Assembly (NCBI RefSeq): GCF_006965485.1
Contig: NZ_CP041360.1
Coordinates: 248,001-312,000 of the forward strand
Reading direction: 5' to 3'
DNA from: Spirosoma sp. KCTC 42546
GTDB taxonomy: Bacteria > Bacteroidota > Bacteroidia > Cytophagales > Spirosomataceae
Length of the DNA: 64,000 bases
A program made the translations under genes and the position numbers. This document shows, piece by piece, positions 1 through 8,023 of the stretch. The notes under the pieces are model-generated. The model worked only from the letters and a program-made list of their open reading frames with translations, was not told the origin of the DNA and ran no database searches. How positions within the stretch are numbered: position 1 is the first letter of the stretch; each line of letters opens with the position of its first letter.

Positions 1-2
1 TA

Positions 3-119
3 CTATTCCCGTTAGTAAGTCGGATCGTTGGTCTGCTTGAACGCCCGGTATCTCTAGGCCATACCGATGCCGCAGAGCGGGTTAAACGTGCCAGTAGCAG
101 CGTATTCTTTCCGGGATAG
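3..119 (+). CDS. 3' end of an unrecognised gene, cut by the window start
   Basis: One forward frame is open from the window edge to a TAG at 117-119, giving 38 residues ending in RASSSVFFPG. The other two forward frames close early, so this is the likeliest tail of an upstream gene. The tail carries several basic residues and no domain I recognise. It lies 15 bases before the first possible start of the sensor kinase. With only 38 codons visible it could be a chance open frame. Confidence 0.3.
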   Translation, partial: LFPLVSRIVGLLERPVSLGHTDAAERVKRASSSVFFPG

Positions 120-133
120 GATGCATCTGGAAT

Positions 134-3100
134 TTGTTTTACCTGAAGTATATTGGTGGTTGTTTTCTAGGCCGAAAAAAGGTTTTTTTGTTGACCTGCT
201 TACAAGAAGGTAACTTTCATAAGTGCTACCCTATTAACTCAGACATACTGAACTGTACGTTGCTTAAAACCTTACTACTGGTTTCTATTAACCTCTTTGC
301 TGTCGTCTATGTAATAGGTCAGCCGTTTATCTGTCGGCAGTTTTCGGCGAATGATGGGCTTCCTTCCTCGTATTGTTTTACCGCACTTCAGGATCACGAT
401 GGCTACTTGTGGGTAGGTACATATGGGGGCGTGGGGCGCTTTGATGGGACGACGTTCAAAAATTTCACCGTTAACAATGGGTTAGTCAATAACCAGGCTA
501 TAAGTCTTTATCAGGCTAAAGATCAAACTATCTGGATTGGCACTTTCAACGGCATTAACAGCTGGAAACAGGGGCGTTTTCGAACCATAACGACTGTTGG
601 AAACATACCAATTGAACGCGTCTACACGATTACACAAACCAGGGATGGACGTATCTGGGCTACCAGTGATCAGGGCTTACTGGTGTTCGACAACCCCGAC
701 GCAGTTCCCAGGCTCTACCAACTCGATGTGCATAACCAACCCGTTAGGCACCTTTGGGGTGTCTGCCAGACGCCTTCGGGGCAGTTGCTGGTTAGTAATA
801 CAGACCATCTTTTTCTGTTCGATAAAAACCGGTTTGTCGAAATAAACTACCCCAGCGGCCAACCGGTTGAAGCTCGATGCCTTGTACGAGTAGGCGAGCA
901 GATGTTGATCGGGACTTATGAGCAAGGTGTACTTGACTACAAATCGGGAACGGTTCACCCGATCTATTCGGAGATACTGCCCGCTAACCTACGCGTCTTT
1001 AACATATTGACGGATAAGCGACATCGGTTGTGGCTAGCTACCAACCAGGGTGCTATTTGTATTGATAAAGGTAACGTCACGATCCTAAACACGAAAAATT
1101 ACCTGCCCAGTGATAAATGCCTGGGTATCTGTACCGATGCTGAGGGTACGATCTGGCTTACATCGCCCGAAGGATTAATTCAATGCAAAGAGCGGTTTAT
1201 AGATGTTTTTACCAAAGCAGATGGTTTATTGAACGATGAGATCTATTCGCTTGGTAAAGACAAACAGGGTGTCATCTATTTTGGTGGCAGCAACGGGGCC
1301 TTTTCCGCTTACCGACGTGGCACCTTCTTTCAACCTTTTCCCGCTTTTAACGCAACCAAAACCAGTGGCCTCCCCATCCATTTTACAAAGTTCGATCATA
1401 ACGGAAATTTATGGGTTTCCTGTGATGTCGATGGCGTTTATAAAATCAGCGCTGGCCGAATCGGGAAACTAACGGCCACGGGTAAATTCTGTTCCGCTTT
1501 TCTTGAAGATACCCTACACGACGCCATTTGGATGGGTAATCGAGAGAAACTCTTCCGCTTTCAACAGGACCAGTGGATAACCTATACGCCACCACCCGCT
1601 ATGGCAGTGGATGATATTCTGGCGCTGTATCAGGACAAACAAAGCCGTTTATGGATAGGTACGTACGGTTTACGGCTATTTGACGGTAAACGATGGACAG
1701 ACCTGTCTAAAAAGACGAATACAGAAAACGTATTCATTCAATCCATCAAAGCAGATGCAGCGGGCGCTATCTGGGTGGGAACCATTGGGAAGGGGATCCG
1801 AAAAATCCGGGTGGATGACAAGGGGGCTATAGTTTCGGTCGAAACTATCTCCATGCGCCAGGGCCTCCAGAACGACAGCGTACTCGATATGGAATTTGAC
1901 AACGAAGGACAACTATGGGTAGGGTCTTTTGGTGGCATTATGCGTATTGATCTGAAGCGACCAAAAGAGAAAGGACAATATGTGTCCCGAATCTTTAACC
2001 GGAATAGTGGCATTCTGGACAATACCTGGCAGGTGGTATCTTTTCTGAAAGACGATGTCGGTAATATTTGGGCGGGCACCTCAAAAGGAGCCATGCGGTT
2101 TGTTATACGAGCCATTCCGACGAACACAATTAGCCCGCCGGTTCATATTGTTTCGGCCCAGCGTTTACAAAACACACATGAGTCATCAACCCAGGGGCAG
2201 ACTGTTGCGGCTGATGCGGTGTTGCCGTATTACCAGAATGCCCTCAATTTTCAATTTGTTGGGATCAGTTTGAGCGATCCTGCCGGTATCCGGTATACGT
2301 ACAAGCTCGATGGATTGCCAGAAGCCAGTTGGTCCGCATTTTCGAATCAGAACAGTATTAATTTTAACAACCTGGCACCTAACACGTATACGCTGCACGT
2401 AAAGGCCATCAACGCAGATGGTATAGAAAGCCGAAAAGAGGCAGCATTCACCTTTGTGATCACTCCTCCATTCTGGAAAACCTGGTGGTTTCGAGTCCTG
2501 GTTGTGCTGGCTATTGGCAGCGCTATACTGGCAGCCGTTCAGTTCAGAATCCGTTTCCTGAATGAAAAGCACAAAACGGCTTTACAAATCAGCGAGTGGA
2601 AACTGAAAGCCCTCCAAAGCCAGATGAATCCGCATTTTATATTCAACTCGCTCAATTCAATTCAGAACTTTATTATCACGAACAAACCGATTGAAGGGGT
2701 TAAGTACCTGTCGAAATTTTCCAAACTGGTCAGGAAGATTTTAGATAATTCCAATTATCAGCTAATGAAACTGGAGCGGGTTATTGAAACCCTACAAATG
2801 TATGTTGAACTGGAGGCTATGCGGTTCAATCAGGAGTTCAGTTACCAATTCGTTATCGCCGATGATGAGGTGCTGTATGACACGCTGTTGCCACCTATGT
2901 TGTTCCAGCCTTTTGTTGAAAATGCCATATGGCATGGATTGATGCCCAAAAAGGGCGATAAATTACTGCTGATTCAGGTTGAAAAACAGGCCGATACACT
3001 GCTTTGCGTTATTGATGATAATGGCGTGGGACGAAGGAACAGTCTAAAAAAAGAAGGACATACCTCTCGGGGAGAATCCATCACGAAAGACACCTTTGAG

Positions 3101-3199
3101 GCTTTTAACCAACAACTGGGAAAAGAAGCTACACTAACCATTATTGATAAAGTAGCACCATTAACCGGCACCCGTGTCGAAATCCGAATTCCGCTATAG
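134..3199 (+). CDS. LytS-type sensor histidine kinase with two-component propeller and Y_Y_Y domain
   Basis: A 1021-residue membrane sensor kinase. Residues about 43-62 are hydrophobic and look like an export signal, so a TTG start at 260 may be the true start; the 42 residues before it look non-coding and no other early ATG exists. About nine repeats of the form (I/L)W(V/I)GT.xG follow, typical of two-component-regulator propellers. A Y_Y_Y domain (YTYKLDG...) lies near 735-780 and a membrane segment near 783-803. The kinase is the LytS/His_kinase type: the H-box has MNPHFIFNSLNS with His near 834, an N-box FQPFVENAIWHG lies near 925, and the G-box is DDNGVGR. A periplasmic propeller sensing a ligand and driving cytoplasmic autophosphorylation is known for the family. 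The ligand is unknown, and no LytTR response regulator is adjacent inside the window. Confidence 0.9.
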   Translation: MFYLKYIGGCFLGRKKVFLLTCLQEGNFHKCYPINSDILNCTLLKTLLLVSINLFAVVYVIGQPFICRQFSANDGLPSSYCFTALQDHDGYLWVGTYGGVGRFDGTTFKNFTVNNGLVNNQAISLYQAKDQTIWIGTFNGINSWKQGRFRTITTVGNIPIERVYTITQTRDGRIWATSDQGLLVFDNPDAVPRLYQLDVHNQPVRHLWGVCQTPSGQLLVSNTDHLFLFDKNRFVEINYPSGQPVEARCLVRVGEQMLIGTYEQGVLDYKSGTVHPIYSEILPANLRVFNILTDKRHRLWLATNQGAICIDKGNVTILNTKNYLPSDKCLGICTDAEGTIWLTSPEGLIQCKERFIDVFTKADGLLNDEIYSLGKDKQGVIYFGGSNGAFSAYRRGTFFQPFPAFNATKTSGLPIHFTKFDHNGNLWVSCDVDGVYKISAGRIGKLTATGKFCSAFLEDTLHDAIWMGNREKLFRFQQDQWITYTPPPAMAVDDILALYQDKQSRLWIGTYGLRLFDGKRWTDLSKKTNTENVFIQSIKADAAGAIWVGTIGKGIRKIRVDDKGAIVSVETISMRQGLQNDSVLDMEFDNEGQLWVGSFGGIMRIDLKRPKEKGQYVSRIFNRNSGILDNTWQVVSFLKDDVGNIWAGTSKGAMRFVIRAIPTNTISPPVHIVSAQRLQNTHESSTQGQTVAADAVLPYYQNALNFQFVGISLSDPAGIRYTYKLDGLPEASWSAFSNQNSINFNNLAPNTYTLHVKAINADGIESRKEAAFTFVITPPFWKTWWFRVLVVLAIGSAILAAVQFRIRFLNEKHKTALQISEWKLKALQSQMNPHFIFNSLNSIQNFIITNKPIEGVKYLSKFSKLVRKILDNSNYQLMKLERVIETLQMYVELEAMRFNQEFSYQFVIADDEVLYDTLLPPMLFQPFVENAIWHGLMPKKGDKLLLIQVEKQADTLLCVIDDNGVGRRNSLKKEGHTSRGESITKDTFEAFNQQLGKEATLTIIDKVAPLTGTRVEIRIPL

Positions 3200-3309
3200 G
3201 TTGGACTGATGGGGCATACGGATTGGCTTATTTATCCAATTGTAACGCTGTCAGTCTTGTCGAGTATGTGTATATTCGTAGAAATAAGAATAATCTCTTT
3301 CGTTGTCGT

Positions 3310-4668
3310 ATGTCTGGCGAGGAAGTCCTATTTTTCTATTTTGGGGCCGTTAGTGCCATCTGGCTACTAAACGCCGTTCGATGGAGTTTTTCACCAAGCT
3401 GGATTGATGGCCTATTTACGTTGCTGGTGCTTATCTCGTTTGCCCAGTCGATCTACTTTGCCTTATTTGCCGAAACCGTTCCCTTACCTAAAGCGGGCTA
3501 TTTGATTATTCATAGTCTCCACCGAGGACTTATAAAAATCATTTTTCTGGAGTTGATCTACCTGCTCTTTAACGGGGCCAACTGGTCATCTTTAGCCCAA
3601 AGAAGGTGGCGCTGGGGACAAGTTGGTTTGACAATCTGCATGCTGATCAATGTAGGGCTATTTTCGTTGTCAGATGAAAATTGGTATCGGTCCGTGGCAG
3701 GCCATATCGTTTCAGGAGTGTACTGGTGCCTGATGATCGGAATCAGTGTGATGGGTATAGGTATCGCTGCCAGACGAAAGGATGCCATCGGAAAGACATT
3801 TATTATGGGCAGTGTTTTTATGCTGCTCAGTGAGTTGAATGTGTTGGTATACGCTTTGCTGCATCGATGGCCTTTCCCGGACAATGTGGTGTCGATCGAC
3901 CTGCAAAGGCAGCTACTGTGGGGAGAGCGTATCCTTGAATTACTCAGCTTTTCGCTTTGCCTGGTATTCTACCAACGATATGTGGCCGTTACAAAGGCGG
4001 TAGAACAAACGCAGCTAGCCGAACAAATTAAACAGGAGCGCCTGGAGGCTGAACTGGCAATGCAGCGATTAGAGCAGGAAAAAACCAATGTTCAGCTTCG
4101 TGCTTTGCAGGCTCAGGTCAACCCACACTTTCTGTTCAACAGCCTAAACTCGTTATCTGCCTTAATCGACGACGATCAGGGGAGGGCCAGTCATTTTGTG
4201 GATCAGCTTAGTCAGGTTTATCGCTACCTTCTACGAACGAGTAACCAGGCGCTCACGACACTAGCCAGCGAACTCGACTTTATTGAGTCGTATTACCATC
4301 TGCTTAAAACCCGTCATGGTAGTGGGTTAACGCTAACGGTCCAGGTCAATCCTGCTTACCAGGCTAAACTTCTGCCTCCGTTTACCCTTCAGCTATTGGT
4401 TGAGAATGCCGTGAAGCACAACATCGTGCTGGCCAATGAGCCTTTACGGATCAACATTGTTACGGATGATGCCGGGTATTTAGTGGTGAGTAATAATCTT
4501 CAGCGTAAGCGTACACCCGTATTGTCAAATGGAGTAGGGCTATCAACCATTCTTGCCCAATACCAAAAGCTTGATCAGCTTCCTCCGGATATTATTGAAG
4601 GAGAAGGCCGATTTACCGTTCGGCTACCGCTCATTGAATCGTTAAGTGAATTGGCTCCGCAACAGTAA
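3310..4668 (+). CDS. LytS-family sensor histidine kinase, multi-pass membrane
   Basis: A 452-residue protein from the ATG at 3310. About seven hydrophobic segments are followed by a coiled linker (residues about 235-265) and a His_kinase domain with the H-box VNPHFLFNSLNS (His near 273). The N-box is LQLLVENAVKHN and the glycine box SNGVGLST is reduced. It follows the propeller kinase on the same strand, so the two are probably co-transcribed. The N terminus is uncertain. The same frame opens at 3223, but residues 1-29 from there look non-coding. A different frame from the ATG at 3209 encodes a convincing hydrophobic helix that ends at 3370 (see findings). The signal and the partner regulator are unknown. 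Confidence 0.85.
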   Translation: MSGEEVLFFYFGAVSAIWLLNAVRWSFSPSWIDGLFTLLVLISFAQSIYFALFAETVPLPKAGYLIIHSLHRGLIKIIFLELIYLLFNGANWSSLAQRRWRWGQVGLTICMLINVGLFSLSDENWYRSVAGHIVSGVYWCLMIGISVMGIGIAARRKDAIGKTFIMGSVFMLLSELNVLVYALLHRWPFPDNVVSIDLQRQLLWGERILELLSFSLCLVFYQRYVAVTKAVEQTQLAEQIKQERLEAELAMQRLEQEKTNVQLRALQAQVNPHFLFNSLNSLSALIDDDQGRASHFVDQLSQVYRYLLRTSNQALTTLASELDFIESYYHLLKTRHGSGLTLTVQVNPAYQAKLLPPFTLQLLVENAVKHNIVLANEPLRINIVTDDAGYLVVSNNLQRKRTPVLSNGVGLSTILAQYQKLDQLPPDIIEGEGRFTVRLPLIESLSELAPQQ

Positions 4669-4733
4669 CCCAGAAGCAGCTATCTTAGGCGCTTAATCTT
4701 ATTTCTGGAACTAAACGCAGGAAATGCAAGCCA

Positions 4734-5357
4734 ATGGCACGTTCGGTAGGGATCTTATTATTTGATGAAATTGAAGTGCTCGACTTTGCCGGGCCATTCG
4801 AGGTGTTCGGGGTAACGGGTCGGCAGAGTGGGCAAACGCGTTTTTCGGAGCCGCCGTTTCGCGTGTTCACGGTAGCCGAACGCGGGCCGGTTTATGCCCG
4901 TAACGGCCTGTGCATTACACCAACTTATCTGCTCAATGATCACCCGCAGGCCGACGTATTGGTGGTGCCGGGTGGCGGTGGCATTCATCCCGATGGTACG
5001 CGCTACGGCTCCCGACGGGAGATGAACAACCCGGTCGTGCTGGCCTGGGTGAAGCGGCAGTCCGAAAAAGCCGAACTGGTCCTGTCGGTTTGTACAGGGG
5101 CATTTATTCTGGGGAAAGCGGGTCTGCTGGATGGTCTGGCTGCCACAACGCACTACAAGGCCCTGGACGGCATGCGTGAAGCGGCCCCTAAAACGGAGCT
5201 ACGACCCACTGAACGCTGGGTGGATAACGGAAAGATCATCACCTCGGCGGGGATTTCGGCCGGTATCGACGCGTCGTTGTATGTAGTTAGCAAATTGCAT
5301 GGTCCGGCAGAGGCTACCGAAACCGCGCGTTATATGCAGTACGACTACTGGGCGTGA
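4734..5357 (+). CDS. DJ-1/PfpI family protein (GlxA-type amidotransferase-like domain)
   Basis: A 207-residue single-domain protein of the DJ-1/PfpI superfamily. It opens with the typical GILLFDEIEVLDFAGPFEVF segment. The nucleophile elbow is LSVCTGAFILG with Cys near 120. The family's later TSAGISAGIDASLYVV segment is present near 180-195. AraC/GlxA regulators carry this domain plus an HTH; here no HTH follows, so it is the stand-alone form, often annotated as a glutamine amidotransferase-like or isonitrile hydratase-like protein. Substrate cannot be inferred. It follows the kinase gene by 65 bases on the same strand. Confidence 0.85.
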   Translation: MARSVGILLFDEIEVLDFAGPFEVFGVTGRQSGQTRFSEPPFRVFTVAERGPVYARNGLCITPTYLLNDHPQADVLVVPGGGGIHPDGTRYGSRREMNNPVVLAWVKRQSEKAELVLSVCTGAFILGKAGLLDGLAATTHYKALDGMREAAPKTELRPTERWVDNGKIITSAGISAGIDASLYVVSKLHGPAEATETARYMQYDYWA

Positions 5358-5380
5358 TCGCTATAACGCGCGGTTTTCGC

Positions 5381-5527
5381 TTATTTCTTGACCTTGGGGG
5401 TTAACCCTGGGGGCATTATACCCGCTTCGTTCTGTTCGTACTTGGGAACTTTGGGCGCACCATGCACCTTGGGCGCTTTCGTGGCTACTTTCTTGATATT
5501 CTTGTTCTTCTTTTCCTCGTGTGCCAT
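5381..5527 (-). CDS. small basic hypothetical protein, 48 aa
   Basis: A 48-residue reading frame from the ATG complementary to 5525-5527, beginning MAHEEKKNKNIKKVATKAPK. It is very rich in Lys, Pro and Ala with no hydrophobic stretch, so it is probably soluble and possibly nucleic-acid binding. An in-frame start at 5563 would add CW-containing residues that do not resemble the rest. It converges with the DJ-1 gene, 23 bases away. The even composition across the frame supports real coding, but I do not recognise a family. Confidence 0.55.
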   Translation of the reverse strand: MAHEEKKNKNIKKVATKAPKVHGAPKVPKYEQNEAGIMPPGLTPKVKK

Positions 5528-5748
5528 ACTCGTGGGGTTTCCTATACAACACCAACCAGACAAAAACGCTTTATTTAATTTAGCCGCGTTCCCATACGGA
5601 ACGTGGTAAGCTGTTAGCCTACCGCTTCAACGCTGATTTAAGCGCAGGTAGTTATTTACATAGAAAGTAAAAGACGTAGTAAGTAGACCGGTTCAATAAG
5701 GTGCAGGATAGCTTATAAAAGCATTAGGAAATCAACAGAATTAAGCAC

Positions 5749-5784
5749 AAAAAAGCCGCTAGATGTGAATCTAGCGGCTTTTTT
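5749..5784 (-). terminator. bidirectional intrinsic terminator downstream of tRNA-Gln
   Basis: An 11-bp perfect stem (5754-5764 with 5769-5779, loop gtga) is flanked by six A on the left and six T on the right. It can therefore act on either strand. On the minus strand it lies four bases beyond the tRNA 3' end. Confidence 0.85.
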
Positions 5785-5787
5785 GTG

Positions 5788-5858
5788 TAGCCCGAGAAGG
5801 ATTCGAACCTCCACAAACAGAACCAAAATCTGTCGTACTACCCTTATACTATCGGGCT
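5788..5858 (-). tRNA. tRNA-Gln (anticodon TTG)
   Basis: The minus strand folds into a cloverleaf. The acceptor stem AGCCCGA pairs with TCGGGCT, the anticodon stem-loop is ACAGA-TTTTGGT-TCTGT with anticodon TTG, and the T arm is GGAGG-TTCGAAT-CCTTC. The discriminator is A and CCA is not encoded. A -7 box and a -33 box lie just upstream and a terminator just downstream, so it is a monocistronic tRNA unit. Confidence 0.96.
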
Positions 5859-5876
5859 GTTTTGCAATTGCGAGTG

Positions 5877-5909
5877 CAAAGATAACCGATGAAGGGCGTT
5901 AAAAACAAA
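5877..5909 (-). promoter_or_regulatory. Bacteroidota-type promoter of tRNA-Gln
   Basis: On the minus strand the -7 box is TATCTTTG (5877-5884, matching TAnnTTTG) and the -33 box is TTTG (5906-5909), 21 bases apart. The -7 box ends 18 bases before the tRNA 5' end. Both boxes and the spacing match the Bacteroidota housekeeping consensus. Confidence 0.75.
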
Positions 5910-5984
5910 TAGTGGGTTAAAAAAAGTAGTTTTTTTGTTCGAATAAATCCCTTACCCGCTGATTTACAAAGGGCTATTAGTTGC

Positions 5985-6860
5985 TCAAATACTCGCAACC
6001 GGCGTAGCAGGGCTAATTTTTTTACTTAATCCCTGTAGCACTTTACCAGGGCCGCACTCAAAAAAGGCAGTGGCTCCATCGGCAACCATGCGCTCTACAG
6101 ATTGTGTCCAGCGTACGGGCGATGTGAGCTGGGCAATCAGGTTTTCTTTGATTTGCTGAGGGCTGGTGGTGGGCTGGGCGTTTACGTTCTGATAAACCGG
6201 ACAGCGGGGGGCATTAAACGGCATGTTCTGGACGGCTTCGGCAAACTCCGTTCGGGCGGGTTCCATAAATGGGGAGTGGAAAGCACCACTTACCGCCAGC
6301 GGCACCACGCGTTTAGCCCCGGCAGCTTTTAGTCGCTCTTCGGCCAGTTGAATCCCGGCCAAGCTGCCCGAAATAACAACCTGGCCTGGGCAGTTGTAAT
6401 TGGCCGGAACAACAATCTCTTCTGTGATGCCCGCACATACGTCCTCAATGACCTTATCGGCCAAACCCAGCACGGCTGCCATAGTGGATGGGACCAATTC
6501 ACAAGCACGTTGCATGGCCGTTGCCCGGACGGACGCTAACCGAAGACCATCGGCAAACGAGAGTACCCCAGCCGCTGTAAGCGCCGACAACTCGCCGAGC
6601 GAGTGACCCGCTACCATCTCGGGAGCGAAAGAATCCGTGGTAAGTGCCAGTACTACGCCATGCAAAAAAACAGCGGGCTGCGTATAAATGGTTTGCTTAA
6701 GATCATCGTCGGAGCCTTCAAACATAATGGAGGTCAGACTATAGCCCAGTACGTCATTGGCTTCCTCGAACAATTGGCGGGCGGCTTCGGAGTGTTGATA
6801 GAGATCGTGTCCCATTCCACGGAACTGCGAACCCTGACCCGGAAATACGTATGCGTTCAT
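5985..6860 (-). CDS. fabD: malonyl-CoA:ACP S-malonyltransferase
   Basis: A 291-residue cytoplasmic enzyme that loads malonate from CoA onto acyl carrier protein for fatty-acid synthesis. The N terminus has the FPGQGSQFRGMG signature. The catalytic Ser is in GHSLGE (Ser87) and the catalytic His in GAFHSPFM (His195). Length fits the family (about 290-310). The ATG at 6860 was chosen because the longer frame to 6929 adds 23 residues before the conserved start MNAYVFPGQG. It is transcribed away from sdhC and is not clustered with other fab genes here. Confidence 0.97.
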   Translation of the reverse strand: MNAYVFPGQGSQFRGMGHDLYQHSEAARQLFEEANDVLGYSLTSIMFEGSDDDLKQTIYTQPAVFLHGVVLALTTDSFAPEMVAGHSLGELSALTAAGVLSFADGLRLASVRATAMQRACELVPSTMAAVLGLADKVIEDVCAGITEEIVVPANYNCPGQVVISGSLAGIQLAEERLKAAGAKRVVPLAVSGAFHSPFMEPARTEFAEAVQNMPFNAPRCPVYQNVNAQPTTSPQQIKENLIAQLTSPVRWTQSVERMVADGATAFFECGPGKVLQGLSKKISPATPVASI

Positions 6861-6977
6861 AATGAAATTCTGTTGACAGATAAAACGGTCGAAGGGTGCG
6901 AAAATAGCGGGATTATTAGGATTGGTCAAATAGGTAATCCAGCGCTTATAACTAATCTTTTATTTTTCAGTGCTTTA

Positions 6978-7018
6978 CCGAGCGTCTGGCCTGATGTGAA
7001 CTCATACCTGACGCTCGG
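6978..7018. repeat. inverted repeat in the fabD-sdhC intergenic region
   Basis: Arms CCGAGCGTC (6978-6986) and GACGCTCGG (7010-7018) are perfect over 9 bp with a 23-base spacer. The 384-base divergent region between fabD (start 6860) and sdhC (start 7245) holds this repeat, the putative sdh promoter and no gene. The repeat could be a regulator site or an RNA hairpin in either leader. Confidence 0.5.
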
Positions 7019-7151
7019 CTAATTTATTTTCTTGCGCAACGAACAACCCAACAAACAATTGACTACTACATACTGTTGCGAAACCAGCTTAATAAGATAA
7101 TTTATACAAGCTGTAAATAAGTCATAAAACCGCCGATAAAGGCGCTTAATC

Positions 7152-7182
7152 TTGTTTCCATGGCGATTGTGCTTTAGCTTTG
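7152..7182 (+). promoter_or_regulatory. putative sdhCAB promoter
   Basis: A -7 box TAGCTTTG (7175-7182) has a TTG -33 element at 7152-7154, 20 bases away. It would give a leader of about 60 bases before the sdhC ATG at 7245. Confidence 0.5.
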
Positions 7183-7244
7183 ATGCGCCGTTTAAAGCGG
7201 CTTTTTTTCAATCGTTTACACTAAATTTTCGTGTCGTTCACCGT

Positions 7245-7940
7245 ATGGCTTGGGTAACACAAACTCTGTCCAGCTCCCTCGGCCGCAAGGTCATAATGTC
7301 GTTGACGGGGCTGTTTTTAAGTTCATTTTTAATTGTTCACCTGGCTGGTAATTTACAGCTATTTAAGGGTGATGGCGGGCGGGCCTTCAATGAGTATACG
7401 TACTTCATGACCCACAATCCGCTTATCATGACCGTTTCCTATTTACTGTATACCTCTATTTTGGTACATGCACTCATGGCTTTTGTGCTCACGCGCCACA
7501 ATCAGGCGTCGCGGCCCGTCAAGTATGCCTATAGCAAGCCAGAGGCAAACAGTGATTGGTCGTCCCGGAATATGGGTATTCTGGGTACGATTCTGCTATT
7601 GTTCATCATCATTCACATGCGGACGTTCTGGTACGAGATGCACTTCGGTGCCGTTCCTATGGCCGAGTACGATGGTAAGCAATACAAAGATCTCTATGCC
7701 GTGGTACAGGTTGCGTTTGGTGAACTGTGGTACGTTATACTGTATGTAATCTGTATGGTGGCCATTGGGTATCACCTGGCCCATGGTTTCCAGAGCGGTT
7801 TCCAAACGTTGGGTATCCGGCACAAAAAATATACGCCCGTCATTGAGTTCCTGGGTAAATATTTCTTTGCCATTATCATTCCGGCTGCCTTTGCGGCTAT
7901 GCCAATTTACGTGTATTTACAGGTTCACCATATAATTTAA
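7245..7940 (+). CDS. sdhC: succinate dehydrogenase cytochrome b subunit
   Basis: A 231-residue integral membrane protein with five hydrophobic segments, the type found in Bacillus SdhC and Wolinella FrdC. It anchors SdhAB and passes electrons to menaquinone through haem b. Candidate haem-ligand His residues lie in the membrane segments: LIVHLAGN, LVHALMAF, IIIHMRTF and GYHLAHGF. The ATG at 7245 (MAWVTQTLSSSLGRK) was chosen; an earlier in-frame start at 7152 adds residues that overlap the promoter. It leads the sdhCAB operon, with an 83-base hairpin-forming spacer before sdhA. Confidence 0.95.
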   Translation: MAWVTQTLSSSLGRKVIMSLTGLFLSSFLIVHLAGNLQLFKGDGGRAFNEYTYFMTHNPLIMTVSYLLYTSILVHALMAFVLTRHNQASRPVKYAYSKPEANSDWSSRNMGILGTILLLFIIIHMRTFWYEMHFGAVPMAEYDGKQYKDLYAVVQVAFGELWYVILYVICMVAIGYHLAHGFQSGFQTLGIRHKKYTPVIEFLGKYFFAIIIPAAFAAMPIYVYLQVHHII

Positions 7941-8022
7941 AGAGTGAAAGAGTGAAAGAGCGGAAAAAAGCTTATTAGGCATTCTTTCACTCTTTCACTC
8001 CTTCGCTCTTTCGCTCTTTAAA
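7936..8022. repeat. intergenic palindrome between sdhC and sdhA
   Basis: The whole 83-base spacer is a palindrome built from the unit gagtgaaa. One perfect pairing is 17 bp (7942-7958 with 7984-8000). An alternative imperfect pairing runs from the sdhC stop codon (7936) to the base before the sdhA start (8022). It belongs to the palindrome class described in the findings. Possible roles are mRNA processing or stabilisation, or attenuation of sdhAB. Confidence 0.85.
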
Positions 8023-8023
8023 T

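Noticed and set aside
7936..8022. CRISPR-like or tandem repeat array in the palindromic spacers
   Set aside because: Units are short and imperfect and form inverted, not spaced direct, repeats; no cas genes.
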